Below the pieces are notes generated by a model that was not told the DNA's origin, did not search any database, and saw only the letters and a list, made by a program, of their open reading frames with translations. Shown piece by piece: positions 28,118-37,289 of a stretch of DNA of 64,000 bases. The first letter of the stretch is position 1. Every line of letters begins with the position of its first letter. This DNA is from AP-15 sp963724435 (GTDB lineage: Bacteria; Pseudomonadota; Alphaproteobacteria; ATCC43930; CGMCC-115725): contig CAVRUN010000006.1 in assembly GCA_963724435.1 (NCBI GenBank), positions 186,001 through 250,000 of the forward strand, given 5' to 3'. The position numbers were made by a program, and so were the translations under genes.

Positions 28118-29746
28118 CTACAATTCCCCTCGCCGCGCCATTTCGCGAATGCGATCGGCAATACGCCAGGCGAGCGCTTGGATTGTCAGTGAAGGATTAA
28201 CGCCTGCCACTGTCGGCATCAGCGAGCCGTCGCACACCCAAAGGTTGGGAATGTCCCAGCAGCGTCCGTCGGCATTGGTGACGCTGTCTTGCGGATCGGT
28301 GCCCATGCGGCAGGTGCCGCCGAGGTGAGCGGTGTCGCCGGCTGACCATAACTCTTTGCCGCCTGCGGCTTTGAGCGCTTCGGTCATGAAGTGCACCGCG
28401 TGCTCGAAAAGCTTTCTATCGTCAGGGCCGTATGAAAACGTGGTGCGGGGGATAGGCAGACCCAGCTCGTCGGTCTCGTCCGTCAATTCTACCCGGTTGC
28501 TTTCCTGCGGTAACACCTCACCAACGATCTTGAGCCCGGCTTGGTGATTGTACTTCGCCATTTCATCGCGGAGCTCCATGCCCCACAATCCCCGCGACGA
28601 AGCCATCGTGTGTGCCCAGTCGATCGGCAACGGCCCCTGACTCATAAAGGCGTAGCCGCCGGGAAAGTCTTTACCGGTGTCGGTGTAGTTCCAGTGTTCG
28701 GTAATGGCCAATGACGGCGGCGCCTTGTACCAGCGGATTTCCTCGTCGAAGATGCCGTAGACCGCGTGGTTCGACTGCACCATCAGGAACTTGCCGACCA
28801 TGCCGCTGCTATTGGCAAGGCCATCGGGGAATTGCGGGCAGGCGGAGTTTAACAGCAAACGAGGGGTTTCGATGGCATAGCCAGCGACGACAACATTCTT
28901 GGCGCGCTGCCGCCGCCACTGACCTTCGCGATGATATTGCAGGCCAGTGACCTTGCCACTGCCGCCGACATCGATCCGGCCAACCATCGCAAGATCGCGG
29001 ATCTCGGCTCCGGCATGGATCGCGCGCGGGATCCAGGTAATCAGTGCGCTTTGCTTGGCGTTGGTCGAACAGCCGATCTTGCAAAACCCGCGATAAACGC
29101 AGGGAGGCGACTTCCCGCGCGGCGCTGAGATCGTCGCTAGCGGGGTTGCGGCCCATTTGACACCAAGCGCCTCGCAGCCGCGCGCCAGGATTAGGCCTGC
29201 GGCATTCATTTCGTGCTGACGATAAGGATAGCGCGGGCGCGGCGGGCCCCAAGGGTAATTGACCGGTCCGGAAATCTTTAGCGCATCCTCGGTCAGATCG
29301 TAGTAATGCCACATCTCCTGCGGAGAAATCGGCCAGTCGACCGCGTAGCCCATTTGCGAGCGAGCCTTAAAGCGCTCCGGTCTAAAGCGCAGCGACACCA
29401 TTTGGAAATGGACGGTGCTGCCACCCACACTCTGGCCGCTGTTGTTGCTGCCGAATTCGATCGGGTCATCGCCGCCGGTGATGCGCTCGCCAAGCCAATA
29501 AAGCTTTTCCTGTTCGTATTCGTCGGACGCGAAATCCTCCAATGGCCGCCAAAATGGGCCGGCATCAAATCCCACGACAGAGAAGCCCGCCTCGGCCAGT
29601 TTGCAGGCCAGCGTGCCGCCGCCGGCGCCGGTGCCGACGATTGCAAAATCAACCTCGTCTTCGTCGCTGTAGCACCGCATCGGGATCCAGCCGCCGCGAT
29701 GAAAGACATCGGGGGCGCGACCGTCCTTGGCCCGTGGATTATCCAT
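28118..29746 (-). CDS. GMC-family FAD oxidoreductase (gluconate 2-dehydrogenase large-subunit type)
   Basis: The 542-residue flavoprotein has an ADP-binding fold VGTGAGGGTLACKLAEAG near residue 39, the GGSTVHFQM flavin contact, and the C-terminal active-site blocks HLGGTCRMGTDPQDSV and GSLMPTVAGVNPSLTIQ, where the conserved His and Asn act on the alcohol. It resembles the catalytic subunit of membrane sugar or gluconate dehydrogenases. The ATG at 29746 overlaps the stop of the subunit-3-like gene by eight bases. The usual third partner, a multiheme cytochrome c subunit, is not encoded here. Substrate is probably a sugar or sugar acid. Confidence 0.9.
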   Translation of the reverse strand: MDNPRAKDGRAPDVFHRGGWIPMRCYSDEDEVDFAIVGTGAGGGTLACKLAEAGFSVVGFDAGPFWRPLEDFASDEYEQEKLYWLGERITGGDDPIEFGSNNSGQSVGGSTVHFQMVSLRFRPERFKARSQMGYAVDWPISPQEMWHYYDLTEDALKISGPVNYPWGPPRPRYPYRQHEMNAAGLILARGCEALGVKWAATPLATISAPRGKSPPCVYRGFCKIGCSTNAKQSALITWIPRAIHAGAEIRDLAMVGRIDVGGSGKVTGLQYHREGQWRRQRAKNVVVAGYAIETPRLLLNSACPQFPDGLANSSGMVGKFLMVQSNHAVYGIFDEEIRWYKAPPSLAITEHWNYTDTGKDFPGGYAFMSQGPLPIDWAHTMASSRGLWGMELRDEMAKYNHQAGLKIVGEVLPQESNRVELTDETDELGLPIPRTTFSYGPDDRKLFEHAVHFMTEALKAAGGKELWSAGDTAHLGGTCRMGTDPQDSVTNADGRCWDIPNLWVCDGSLMPTVAGVNPSLTIQALAWRIADRIREMARRGEL

Positions 29747-30356
29747 CGTGACGCTCTTCGGCTTCCCACGGATCGCGCCGGTTAAAACCGAGCCGGACAT
29801 AGCCGCGCGGCGAGGCCGGTCCGCCAAACCCGATTTCGTTCCAGGCCGCCGGGTGCGCGTAATAGACGCTGACGACGTCCCTTAGCAGCTGGCTCGAAAA
29901 GAAGCGCTTTGGCGGCAGTCCGTGCCAGGCATCGCTGCGGACGTCGTTATGTTGAATTGCGCGCAATACTGCGTCTTGCTGATTATGCGGCAGTTCGCGA
30001 AATCCCCCGCCCCAGCGCAGCCGGGCTTCATCGTCGATTGCCCTGATCGCTTGCCGCCACGCCTCTCGCATCGGCGGCATCCCCTGATAGCGGTAACCGT
30101 TACCTTGGTTCTTGTGCAATTTCTCATCGAGGAATGGCACAATCGGAACCGGATCATCACCGCGATCAGGTTGCGGGATCAGTCGGTCGCAAATCGCGCT
30201 CAGGATGTCCCACTCGGTCTCGGTAAAAAAGCACCGCTCGGGTATTTCGGTAAGCCGCTTTTTGACGACCGCCCGGGTCTGGTCATTCCACGACGGCGAA
30301 TCCCATTTATCCAGAACATCGTAGGTCGGATAGCGGGGATCAAAGGCGTCGCTCAT
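29739..30356 (-). CDS. Gluconate 2-dehydrogenase subunit 3 family protein
   Basis: The 205-residue protein matches the small subunit of GMC-type dehydrogenases: FTETEWDILSAICDRLIPQ, then PFLDEKLH, and a late FFSSQLLRDVVSVYYAHPAAWNEIGFGGPASPRGY-type ending read in two short blocks. This subunit normally escorts the flavoprotein through the Tat system and completes the enzyme. No Tat leader is visible here, so the complex may stay in the cytoplasm or use another signal. It is joined by TGATG to the preceding membrane protein and by an eight-base overlap to the GMC gene. Confidence 0.85.
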   Translation of the reverse strand: MSDAFDPRYPTYDVLDKWDSPSWNDQTRAVVKKRLTEIPERCFFTETEWDILSAICDRLIPQPDRGDDPVPIVPFLDEKLHKNQGNGYRYQGMPPMREAWRQAIRAIDDEARLRWGGGFRELPHNQQDAVLRAIQHNDVRSDAWHGLPPKRFFSSQLLRDVVSVYYAHPAAWNEIGFGGPASPRGYVRLGFNRRDPWEAEERHDG

Positions 30357-31354
30357 CAGCGGTCTTCCATCAATCTGAGCGCGCCCAGCCCGGCGAGTGC
30401 GACGCCAGTAAATGATGGCGGTGCCGGCAATGGCGGCCCATTAAACAGATTTTGGCTCCAATTATAAAAGCCTCCCATATTGCGGCTGATGCCGAAAGCG
30501 TGAAATCCACTACCGGCAACGCCCATTGCCGCAGTCGCTCGCAGCATTTGTTCGGCCACGCCGATCAGACTGGGGTTGCTCGCTGCAAGCGCCAAGAGCA
30601 AAGCAGTCAATGGCGGCAGGGTCACCGGCACAAACATAAAGGGATCGTGGTACGCGCCGCGGAAATGCAGCAATGCCGCTTCCGCCGTCGTGCCGATCAG
30701 GCCCACTGCTGTCGCCCGCGCAAGAACCGGACCTGCGGGGCGCCCAAGCAGCCTTCCGGGCTCATTGCGCTCGCCCTCGAGGACAAGGCGCGAGGCGCCG
30801 AGCCCGGCGAGCCCCGCCAAGGTCAGTGCGAACGGAGCGCCCAGCGGCGCACCATAAAACAGGTTCGCCAAATCAAAGCCGCCTTCGCGCTTGGTGAGAT
30901 TGTAAATATGGAAGCCGAAACCGCCGAGCCCGGTGGCAAGGGCAAGACCGGCGAGCATCGTTCGTCCGGCGCCAAAATGCGCCGGCGTCCCAGTCATGTG
31001 CAAGCTATTGGCGAGAGTGATCGCCGAGACGGTCGGCGCCAGATACATCGCGGGGTTATGAAAGGCGCCCCGGTAATGTTCCATGGTGCTGTCGGCCACG
31101 ACACTGAACGAGAGCATCGCGGCGGCGCCGTTGAGACGCCGCGCCGCTGAGATGTGCGGCGGCTCTTCCTTTTGATGCGGGACCGTGCGCCGCGGTTTTT
31201 CGATCAACCGATAGGTTGCAATAGCACCGAGTGCTGCGAGGCCAGCAACCAACACGCCGGCCCCGAACCGCCGGGCCGCGGGTCGCCGCTGCGGCGGCTG
31301 GACCGGCATCGTCCCGGCAGCGACCCGCCGGGACGAATGCGCCGATATTCTCAT
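30356..31354 (-). CDS. Duplicated-repeat membrane protein with conserved histidines
   Basis: This 332-residue protein is not a family I can name. It has a basic N-terminus, one helix (about 30-48), then two related halves (about 73-191 and 212-328). Each half has the order His-x-Arg-Gly-Ala-x-His-(Asn/Asp)-Pro, a hydrophobic helix, Gly-Phe-His, a GGF-NLF/Y-G-P-L-P/A segment and a closing LAGLGA-RL helix. Matching histidines are H93/H99/H149 and H230/H236/H285. It is translationally coupled (TGATG) to the dehydrogenase small subunit, so it may be the membrane anchor or electron acceptor of the GMC complex. The start is uncertain; an in-frame start at 31513 would overlap the preceding gene. Confidence 0.75.
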   Translation of the reverse strand: MRISAHSSRRVAAGTMPVQPPQRRPAARRFGAGVLVAGLAALGAIATYRLIEKPRRTVPHQKEEPPHISAARRLNGAAAMLSFSVVADSTMEHYRGAFHNPAMYLAPTVSAITLANSLHMTGTPAHFGAGRTMLAGLALATGLGGFGFHIYNLTKREGGFDLANLFYGAPLGAPFALTLAGLAGLGASRLVLEGERNEPGRLLGRPAGPVLARATAVGLIGTTAEAALLHFRGAYHDPFMFVPVTLPPLTALLLALAASNPSLIGVAEQMLRATAAMGVAGSGFHAFGISRNMGGFYNWSQNLFNGPPLPAPPSFTGVALAGLGALRLMEDR

Positions 31355-31449
31355 TCCCTTGTTGGCCCGCGCTGAACCCGGTGATCCAATTGCCGGCCGG
31401 TCGGTGACCGCTCCGGCCACGACCTCGCGGCCGGCGACAGTAGCCCCGG

Positions 31450-33240
31450 TCAACTCCGGCTCGGGAGCAGATCCGCCATAACCTCCTTGGCGGTCTCCTT
31501 GATGACCCGCCATTCGCTCGGATCGCCCTTGATCAGGGTCGAGGTGAAGGCCTGCGCCTGCTTCAGCGATATGTGCGGCGGCAGCGGCGGCACGTCAGGA
31601 TCGGTGAAGGCCTCCAGCACAAACGGCCGATCTGACGCGAAGGCGGCTTCCCACGCGGCGCCGATTTGATCGGGCTTGTCGACGAAAACTCCTTTGAGCC
31701 CAAGCTGTTCGGCATACTGCGAATAGCGGACGTCGGGCAGGTCCTGCGTCGCCTCGAATTTCGGATTGCCTGCCTGCGCCCGCATTTCCCAGGTGACCTG
31801 GTTGAGATCACGATTATTCAGCGCGAGCACGATCAGCCGTGGATCGCTCCATTTTTTCCAGTATTTGGCGACCGTGATCAGCTCGTTCATGCCATTCATC
31901 TGCAATGCGCCGTCGCCGCAGAGCGCCAATACCGGGCGATCGGGATAGGCGAATTTCGCGGCAATCGCATACGGCATGCCGGGGCCCATCGTCGCCAGCG
32001 AACCGGAAACCGAAGCCATCATGCCGCGCCGGATCTTGATGTCGCGGGCATACCAATTGGTGCCCGAGCCGGTATCGCAGGCGATGATGCACTTCTCCGG
32101 CAGACGCGGTGACAATTCCCAAAAAACGCGCTGTGGGTTAATCGGGTTCGCATCGTTCATGGCGCGGTTTTTGAGGGTCTCCCACCACTCCTTGACGTTG
32201 CCCTCGATCTTCTCGCGCCACGAGCGGTCCTGCTTGTGTTCGAGCAATGGCAATAATTTGCGCAATGTCTTGGCGCTGTCGCCAATAAGATTGACCTCCA
32301 TCGGATAGCGCATGCTGACCATTTTGGGGTCGAGATCGATTTGGACGCCGCGCGCCTGCCCCTCCTCGGGGAGAAATTCCGTGTACGGAAAACGCGACCC
32401 GATCATGAACAGCGTGTCGCAGCCGATCATCATCTCATAGCTCGGCCGGGTGCCGAGGAGGCCGATCGATCCGGTAACAAATGGTAGATCGTCCGGCAGC
32501 GCGGCTTTGCCGAGCAACGCCTTGGCAACACCGGCGCCAAGCTTGTTAGCGACTTCGATGACCTCGTCGGTTGCGTGAAGTGCGCCGGCCCCGACCAGCA
32601 TCGCCACCTTTTTGCCGTCGTTGAGCACCCGAGCTGCACGTTCGAGCTCTTTTTGAGCGGGAACCACCTCGGGCGCGTCATAGCCGATGCCAGTCAGAAT
32701 GGCGCCGTGTTTTTGCGGCGGCGATTCGACCGCATCTTCTTCCTGAAGGTCATTCGGCATGATGATGCACGTGACGCAGCGCTCGGCCTTGGCAATGCGC
32801 ACTGCGCGGTCAATCAGCTGACGCACTTGCGCCGGCTCGGTCGCCATGTGGACGTATTCGCCGGCGACGTCCTTGTACAACGAAATCAAATCGACTTCTT
32901 GCTGGTAATGCCCGCCCAACGCGGTTCGCGCCTGCTGCCCGACGATTGCCAACACCGGCTGATGATCCATCTGCGCGTCGTAAAGTCCGTTGAGCAAATG
33001 GATTGCCCCCGGCCCCGAGGTCGCCAAACAGACCCCAATGTCGCCGGTGAATTTCGCGTGGGCGGAAGCCATGAACGCGGCCATTTCCTCGTGCCGCGCC
33101 TGGACAAATTCGAACCGGTCGCCGGCGCGAGCCAGTGCGCCCACCAGCCCGTTGATGCCGTCTCCGGGATATCCGAAGATCCGCTTGATACCCCAAGCAG
33201 AAAGGCGTTCCCAGAAGAAGTCGCTCACGGTTTTAGCCAT
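31450..33240 (-). CDS. Thiamine-diphosphate enzyme of the pyruvate oxidase/acetolactate synthase type
   Basis: The 596-residue protein has the three-domain POX/ALS architecture. The cofactor-activating Glu51 lies in ARHEEMAAF, the FAD/ADP-like middle domain starts near 195 (VAMLVGAGALHA), and the ThDP-Mg motif is CGDGALQMNGMNEL followed by LALNNRDL. Sequence style (GDGINGLVGAL near the start; LKQAQAFTSTL near the end) matches the pyruvate-oxidase-like proteins often annotated only as TPP-requiring enzymes. It is the first gene of the operon that continues with the duplicated membrane protein, subunit 3, GMC and FMN oxidase genes, implying oxidative use of 2-oxo or hydroxy acids. No small ALS subunit is nearby. 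Confidence 0.87.
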   Translation of the reverse strand: MAKTVSDFFWERLSAWGIKRIFGYPGDGINGLVGALARAGDRFEFVQARHEEMAAFMASAHAKFTGDIGVCLATSGPGAIHLLNGLYDAQMDHQPVLAIVGQQARTALGGHYQQEVDLISLYKDVAGEYVHMATEPAQVRQLIDRAVRIAKAERCVTCIIMPNDLQEEDAVESPPQKHGAILTGIGYDAPEVVPAQKELERAARVLNDGKKVAMLVGAGALHATDEVIEVANKLGAGVAKALLGKAALPDDLPFVTGSIGLLGTRPSYEMMIGCDTLFMIGSRFPYTEFLPEEGQARGVQIDLDPKMVSMRYPMEVNLIGDSAKTLRKLLPLLEHKQDRSWREKIEGNVKEWWETLKNRAMNDANPINPQRVFWELSPRLPEKCIIACDTGSGTNWYARDIKIRRGMMASVSGSLATMGPGMPYAIAAKFAYPDRPVLALCGDGALQMNGMNELITVAKYWKKWSDPRLIVLALNNRDLNQVTWEMRAQAGNPKFEATQDLPDVRYSQYAEQLGLKGVFVDKPDQIGAAWEAAFASDRPFVLEAFTDPDVPPLPPHISLKQAQAFTSTLIKGDPSEWRVIKETAKEVMADLLPSRS

Positions 33241-33609
33241 ATCTTACCTCGTGCTGTACTCGTCAGCCGGGCTGCAATCGTTGCCTTCCATCTCGGCGCA
33301 TCAATCGGGGCGTTTGCGAGAGTCGAGGCGCGCCTGCAGCGGCAGGTCTCTAAATTCAACGCTGTTCGGTAACGGTCGTTCCGGAAAGCCGCGCGAGCCG
33401 TTTGGCATTAATTCAAATCAATGATCACGGACAATCGTACCGAAGCATGTGCTCCTCCGACCATCGCAATGCTTGTGGTATTGCAACAAGTTCTTGATCC
33501 GAGCGTGACTTGCTTCACTGGCGCACTAGCCCCTTAGTTGCGGCCGAGAGCAGGGTTTATTCGGGACGAGTCGTCCGGGTACGCCGATTGCCGCACCCGC
33601 TCCCTTTGG
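33241..33609. other. Intergenic region upstream of the redox operon
   Basis: This 369-base stretch lies between the start of the TPP-enzyme gene and the 3' end of the DUF6496-type gene. It must contain the promoter of the five-gene redox operon, but I could not pick a convincing -35/-10 pair. No RNA gene or repeat is visible. Confidence 0.45.
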
Positions 33610-34035
33610 TCAGGCGTGGCTCAGCGCTCTCTCGAGTTCCGCCTTGTTCATTTTCGAGCGGTTGGGAATGTCTCGGCGGCGGGCCTCATCGTAAAGTTCG
33701 GCGCGGGTCTTGCTGCCGGTTTCTTTTCGGCTGCCGCTTCGCTCCGACCTTTTCGTGGCCCGCTGATAAGAAGCCTGAGTCGCCCGGTGACCTTCCTTCT
33801 CATCCTGATAGGTCTCGCCGCGCTGTTCCTTTTTCTTCGTATGCCGCAGATTCTCAGCATTCTTTTTCGGACTCTCGTATTTCGAGGCGCCGGCTTCGTG
33901 CAGCGCTATCGCGATCGCCTGCTTCGGGTTTTTGACCTTTCGTTTGCCAGCAGCCGTCTTTAGTTCGCCATGCTTGAATTCGTGCATGACGCGCTGCACG
34001 GTTTTCTTCTGTTCCGGTAATTGGTGACCAGCCAT
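33610..34035 (-). CDS. DUF6496-type small basic protein with C-terminal Rho-N/SAP-like helix
   Basis: The 141-residue basic protein begins MAGHQLPEQKKTVQRVMHEF, followed by KHGELK and KVKNPKQAIAIALHEAGASK. That block is typical of small proteobacterial proteins annotated DUF6496. After a Lys/Glu/Arg-rich linker it ends TRAELYDEARRRDIPNRSKM and NKAELERAL, which resembles the Rho N-terminal/SAP-like helical motif found in DNA- or RNA-binding proteins. A nucleic-acid role is therefore plausible. GAGGGCT precedes the ATG at 34035; the frame is open further upstream but that part has no family character. Confidence 0.75.
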   Translation of the reverse strand: MAGHQLPEQKKTVQRVMHEFKHGELKTAAGKRKVKNPKQAIAIALHEAGASKYESPKKNAENLRHTKKKEQRGETYQDEKEGHRATQASYQRATKRSERSGSRKETGSKTRAELYDEARRRDIPNRSKMNKAELERALSHA

Positions 34036-34230
34036 ATTGAGCCCTCGCTGCATACCCGCCAAGAGCGCGCCCTTTTCAAGAAGCACTCTCGATAAGCCGG
34101 ACATTCGCAAACCCTGTGCGGTTCCCTCCCGTTCTCGAAAATCTCGCACGGCGCGATCGCGCCCTACCGCGGGGTGACAGCGTCGCCCAGCCGAGCAGAG
34201 ATGCAGCGCCCTTAACAAAGGCGGGGAGTT

Positions 34231-34683
34231 TTGGTAGTCTCGCGGGTATCGGAAGGCGGTGGTGCGACGTGCGTATCCGCTATAGCGGTCGACAAAATTA
34301 CCGGTGATGGGATCCTGGCAGTCTTTGGCAGCCCCGAACCGGATGCTCAGCGCCACGAAAAAGCGGTCCGCGCGGCCCTCGCAATGCAAGCGGCAATGAG
34401 TGAAATCAGCGAAGAACGCCGGCGCCGCAGACAAGTAACTTGCACTATCGGGATCAAGGTTCATTGTGGTGAGGTGCTGCACGGGTTTGTGGGCTCCAAA
34501 GATCGCATGGAGTTGACGATCATTGGAGAGGCCGCCAATTGGACCGACCGCTATTGTTCTGGCGCCGGCGGCGGCGAAATCCTGCTAAGCCCGGTGGAGT
34601 GTCGATCCTTTAAGGATTCGAGCGCGGATCCGCTTCGGATCAAGCTGCCCATTTCCGGAAAATTCGAACCAGCTCAGGGCTAA
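34231..34683 (+). pseudogene. Remnant of a class III adenylate/guanylate cyclase domain
   Basis: About 140 codons encode the second half of a class III cyclase catalytic domain: DKITGDGILAVFGSPEPDAQ (second metal Asp), then ALAMQAAM, IGIKVHCGEVLHGFVG, and MELTIIGEAAN followed by ILLSPVE. The first half, with the first metal-binding Asp and the usual FADI/FTxLSE segment, is absent; upstream bases do not encode it in any frame. No sensor, TPR or ATPase module is present. The product could not form a normal active site, so I treat it as a gene relic, although the remaining frame is intact. Confidence 0.75.
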
Positions 34684-34757
34684 TCGATCCAACTTGGCGG
34701 CTTTTGCTCCCCCTTCACCAGCCTGATGGCTTCAACCAGAAAGCAGACAAGACGGGA

Positions 34758-37154
34758 TCAGGATTTGCTATTGCTCGCACTTGTGAAAGCGCGATCGCCG
34801 TCGGCGGGTTCGATCGCGACAGTGTAGTTGTGATTGTGCCAATCGCCAGACTTCTGCCATCGCCAGGTGAAATCGACGCGCGCGCTAGGCGCCAGCCGCG
34901 AAATTTCGAGCACCGCGACGTGAAAACCGAGGCCGCTGTCTGACGTCGGCGCGTCGGCGGTATCTTGCCAGCCGTCATGGCCCCAATGCACCAAAGCCGG
35001 CATCGGTAAAGCCAACGCCAGGTGCGCCCCGAGTGGCAAGCCCGCGATCGGCGCGTGCGGCCACCAGAAGGCGTAACGCGCCGCAGGCCGGCGTCCGCGA
35101 TAGCGCTGCCAAACCGCGCGCGGCCGGTCGACAGGGCGGCCGAGGTGACGGGAGATCAGCAATTTGATGAATTCGGCGTGGGCCCAGACCAGCGGCATTG
35201 CCGACCCGGTCGGCCGGCCCGGTATCAGCCGCCGGCTCGGGATCGGATCGGCATCCCATACCTGCTCCGGCAGCATGCCGCCAGGGCTCGCCATCCGACA
35301 CATCGCTTCCAGGTACGGCACTGGGTCGCGGCCGGCGACCAACTCGTAATGACCGCGCTCTCCGGTCAACAATGGCCAGCCGCGCCCGCGCCCGGTTCCG
35401 TCATAGGGACTGCCGTCATCATGCTCGCCATAGCCGTCGCAATTGTAGCGGTGCCATACCGGCCCCGACGGAGTCTCGGTTTTCAACAGCGCATCGGCGA
35501 CCCGGATCGAGGCGAGGATTAACGGGTCATCGGGCTGGCGCAGGCCAAAGCGCACGAGTTGCAAGAATTCGGTGCCAACCAGTTCATCGGCGCGGACTCG
35601 TTCATTGCCAGGGCGGTTATGGATCGGGACCACCGCGCGCAAGATGTTGCGATGTTCGAGCGTCTGCCCCGGCAGGACGAGTACGTAATAGCCTTTGACT
35701 GAGAGTCGATGGGCGAGCGGCGTGTCGCTGACCGAAGTCCAGCGCTCCATATTGCTATTCCAAAAATCGGCGAGCTCGACCGCCCAGTCGCAAGCGGGTG
35801 CTGGCAAAAGGGCGGCGCCGGCCACCAAGGCGGCGATCGACACCGCGAGCGTAAACGGGTTGAGCCCGGCGCTTTCCTCCCAGCGATCCTGCTCGGTTGT
35901 GGGCCCGGTGCGGGCGATAAAACCCAGCGCCCGGCGCACGCTGTCCTCGACCTCGATACCGGCGAGCGCCTCGCGCTCGTCAAGCGCGGCGGCAAGCAGC
36001 ACCGGAAACGCGGTTTCGTCGAGCTGTATGCCTTGCCAATACGGCGTTCCACCAAGCCATTGGTTTTGGTGCCAATGCCCGTCTTGCAATTGCGTAGCCA
36101 TCAGATAGCGCAATGTATCGCGCGCCTCCTGGTCGGCGCCAAGGGCCAGTAATGCACCGGCGGCCTCGCCCAGATCGCGCGGCCACACCAGATGGTAGCC
36201 GCCACGCTCGTTGCCGCTGTCACCCCAAGGAATACTAAGGCTGGCGACCATCGCGCCGGGAAAAGTCTTGTCGAGATGGCTGCGCAACACGATCGTCGAC
36301 ACCAAGAACTCGTCGGCTAGCGCTGGCGGCACATCCAGCGGCACGGCGTAACGCTCGCTGCGCTCGGCCTGCCACTGTTGCCACAAAGCGACGTGTTGCT
36401 GCAGAAGGTTGTCAAAGGGCTGCAATAAACTGCCCACCGCGAGGGTCGCAGCCGCTTCGGCACTGCTACCAAAACCGAGCGCCAGCACCGCACGGCGTGG
36501 CAATTCTGCGATCAGCGCGACATTGCCGGGACCGGCCCGCCGATATTCCCAGGTCATCCGGCCGTTTCGAGCGAAATCCTGCCAACCGTCGCTAGTCCCG
36601 ACATAACCCGCGCTTGCCCGAGCGATCGCGTCGCGCTGGCGCTCGTCGACGGCCACCACTGCCGCGCCAAACGGGCCTTGCTCGGCGCAGAGCGTTTTCC
36701 GGCCGTGATACGACACCACCGCTGCCGTGTTGCCATACCCCGTGGCGCCGAGATGTGGCGCCAGCAACGCGTAAAGCTTCAATTTTTCGTCGCCGTCGAG
36801 CCGGCATTCGATCACCAGCACGTCGCGACGCGATCCTGGCGAGACGCGCATGAGCAGTGAGTAGCGTTGATGGCGATGGACGATCTCGACCGCCGGCACA
36901 CCCGGCGCCAATAAGCGCATTTGATAATTGTCGATGCGCTTGACCTCGGCCCAGAAGCCTTCGCCGTCGGCGACGATGAATCCGAGGTCACGGATCTGCG
37001 GGATGTCGACCCGTGGGTAATAGACTTCGTTGATAATACCGAAACCGACCGTGAACCACAGCCGTGAATGGCCGAGCGCGCAACCGACAATGTCCTTGGC
37101 GCTGCTCGTCCATGTCGGCGGAATTCCGGGAGCGCCTGGGGCGTGTTCGGTCAT
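34758..37154 (-). CDS. Glucoamylase (GH15, glucodextranase-like N-terminal domain)
   Basis: The 798-residue protein has an N-terminal beta-sandwich of the bacterial glucoamylase type (VGCALGHSRLWFTVGFGIIN, YYPRVDIPQIRDLGFIVADG) and an (alpha/alpha)6 catalytic barrel. Likely catalytic acids are in DRWEESAGLNPFTLA and GGMLPEQVWD. Substrate-binding Trp and Asp are in YHLVWPRDLGEAAGAL. It would release glucose from maltodextrin or glycogen. There is no signal peptide, so intracellular action on storage glucan is likely. It is much longer than, and not a close copy of, the GH15 protein at 20193-22064. The FTWRWQ-containing tail is an extra C-terminal domain. Confidence 0.9.
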   Translation of the reverse strand: MTEHAPGAPGIPPTWTSSAKDIVGCALGHSRLWFTVGFGIINEVYYPRVDIPQIRDLGFIVADGEGFWAEVKRIDNYQMRLLAPGVPAVEIVHRHQRYSLLMRVSPGSRRDVLVIECRLDGDEKLKLYALLAPHLGATGYGNTAAVVSYHGRKTLCAEQGPFGAAVVAVDERQRDAIARASAGYVGTSDGWQDFARNGRMTWEYRRAGPGNVALIAELPRRAVLALGFGSSAEAAATLAVGSLLQPFDNLLQQHVALWQQWQAERSERYAVPLDVPPALADEFLVSTIVLRSHLDKTFPGAMVASLSIPWGDSGNERGGYHLVWPRDLGEAAGALLALGADQEARDTLRYLMATQLQDGHWHQNQWLGGTPYWQGIQLDETAFPVLLAAALDEREALAGIEVEDSVRRALGFIARTGPTTEQDRWEESAGLNPFTLAVSIAALVAGAALLPAPACDWAVELADFWNSNMERWTSVSDTPLAHRLSVKGYYVLVLPGQTLEHRNILRAVVPIHNRPGNERVRADELVGTEFLQLVRFGLRQPDDPLILASIRVADALLKTETPSGPVWHRYNCDGYGEHDDGSPYDGTGRGRGWPLLTGERGHYELVAGRDPVPYLEAMCRMASPGGMLPEQVWDADPIPSRRLIPGRPTGSAMPLVWAHAEFIKLLISRHLGRPVDRPRAVWQRYRGRRPAARYAFWWPHAPIAGLPLGAHLALALPMPALVHWGHDGWQDTADAPTSDSGLGFHVAVLEISRLAPSARVDFTWRWQKSGDWHNHNYTVAIEPADGDRAFTSASNSKS

Positions 37155-37289
37155 CGGCCGCCCGTCTTAGCCTTTCCACTGCAGCTTGTTCGATAGGCAT
37201 AATACTCGGATGAGTAGCGACCCAGAACTGACGGCATTGCCGGCCACTCTGCCGAAGCTGGGCAGAAGTAGTCTTCAGGTATCTCTCGA

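Noticed and set aside
30356..31513. Longer start for the duplicated membrane protein
   Set aside because: The extra 53 residues overlap the end of the TPP-enzyme gene, are Gly/Arg-rich and show no sign of being protein coding; the start at 31354 is preferred, though its ribosome site is weak.
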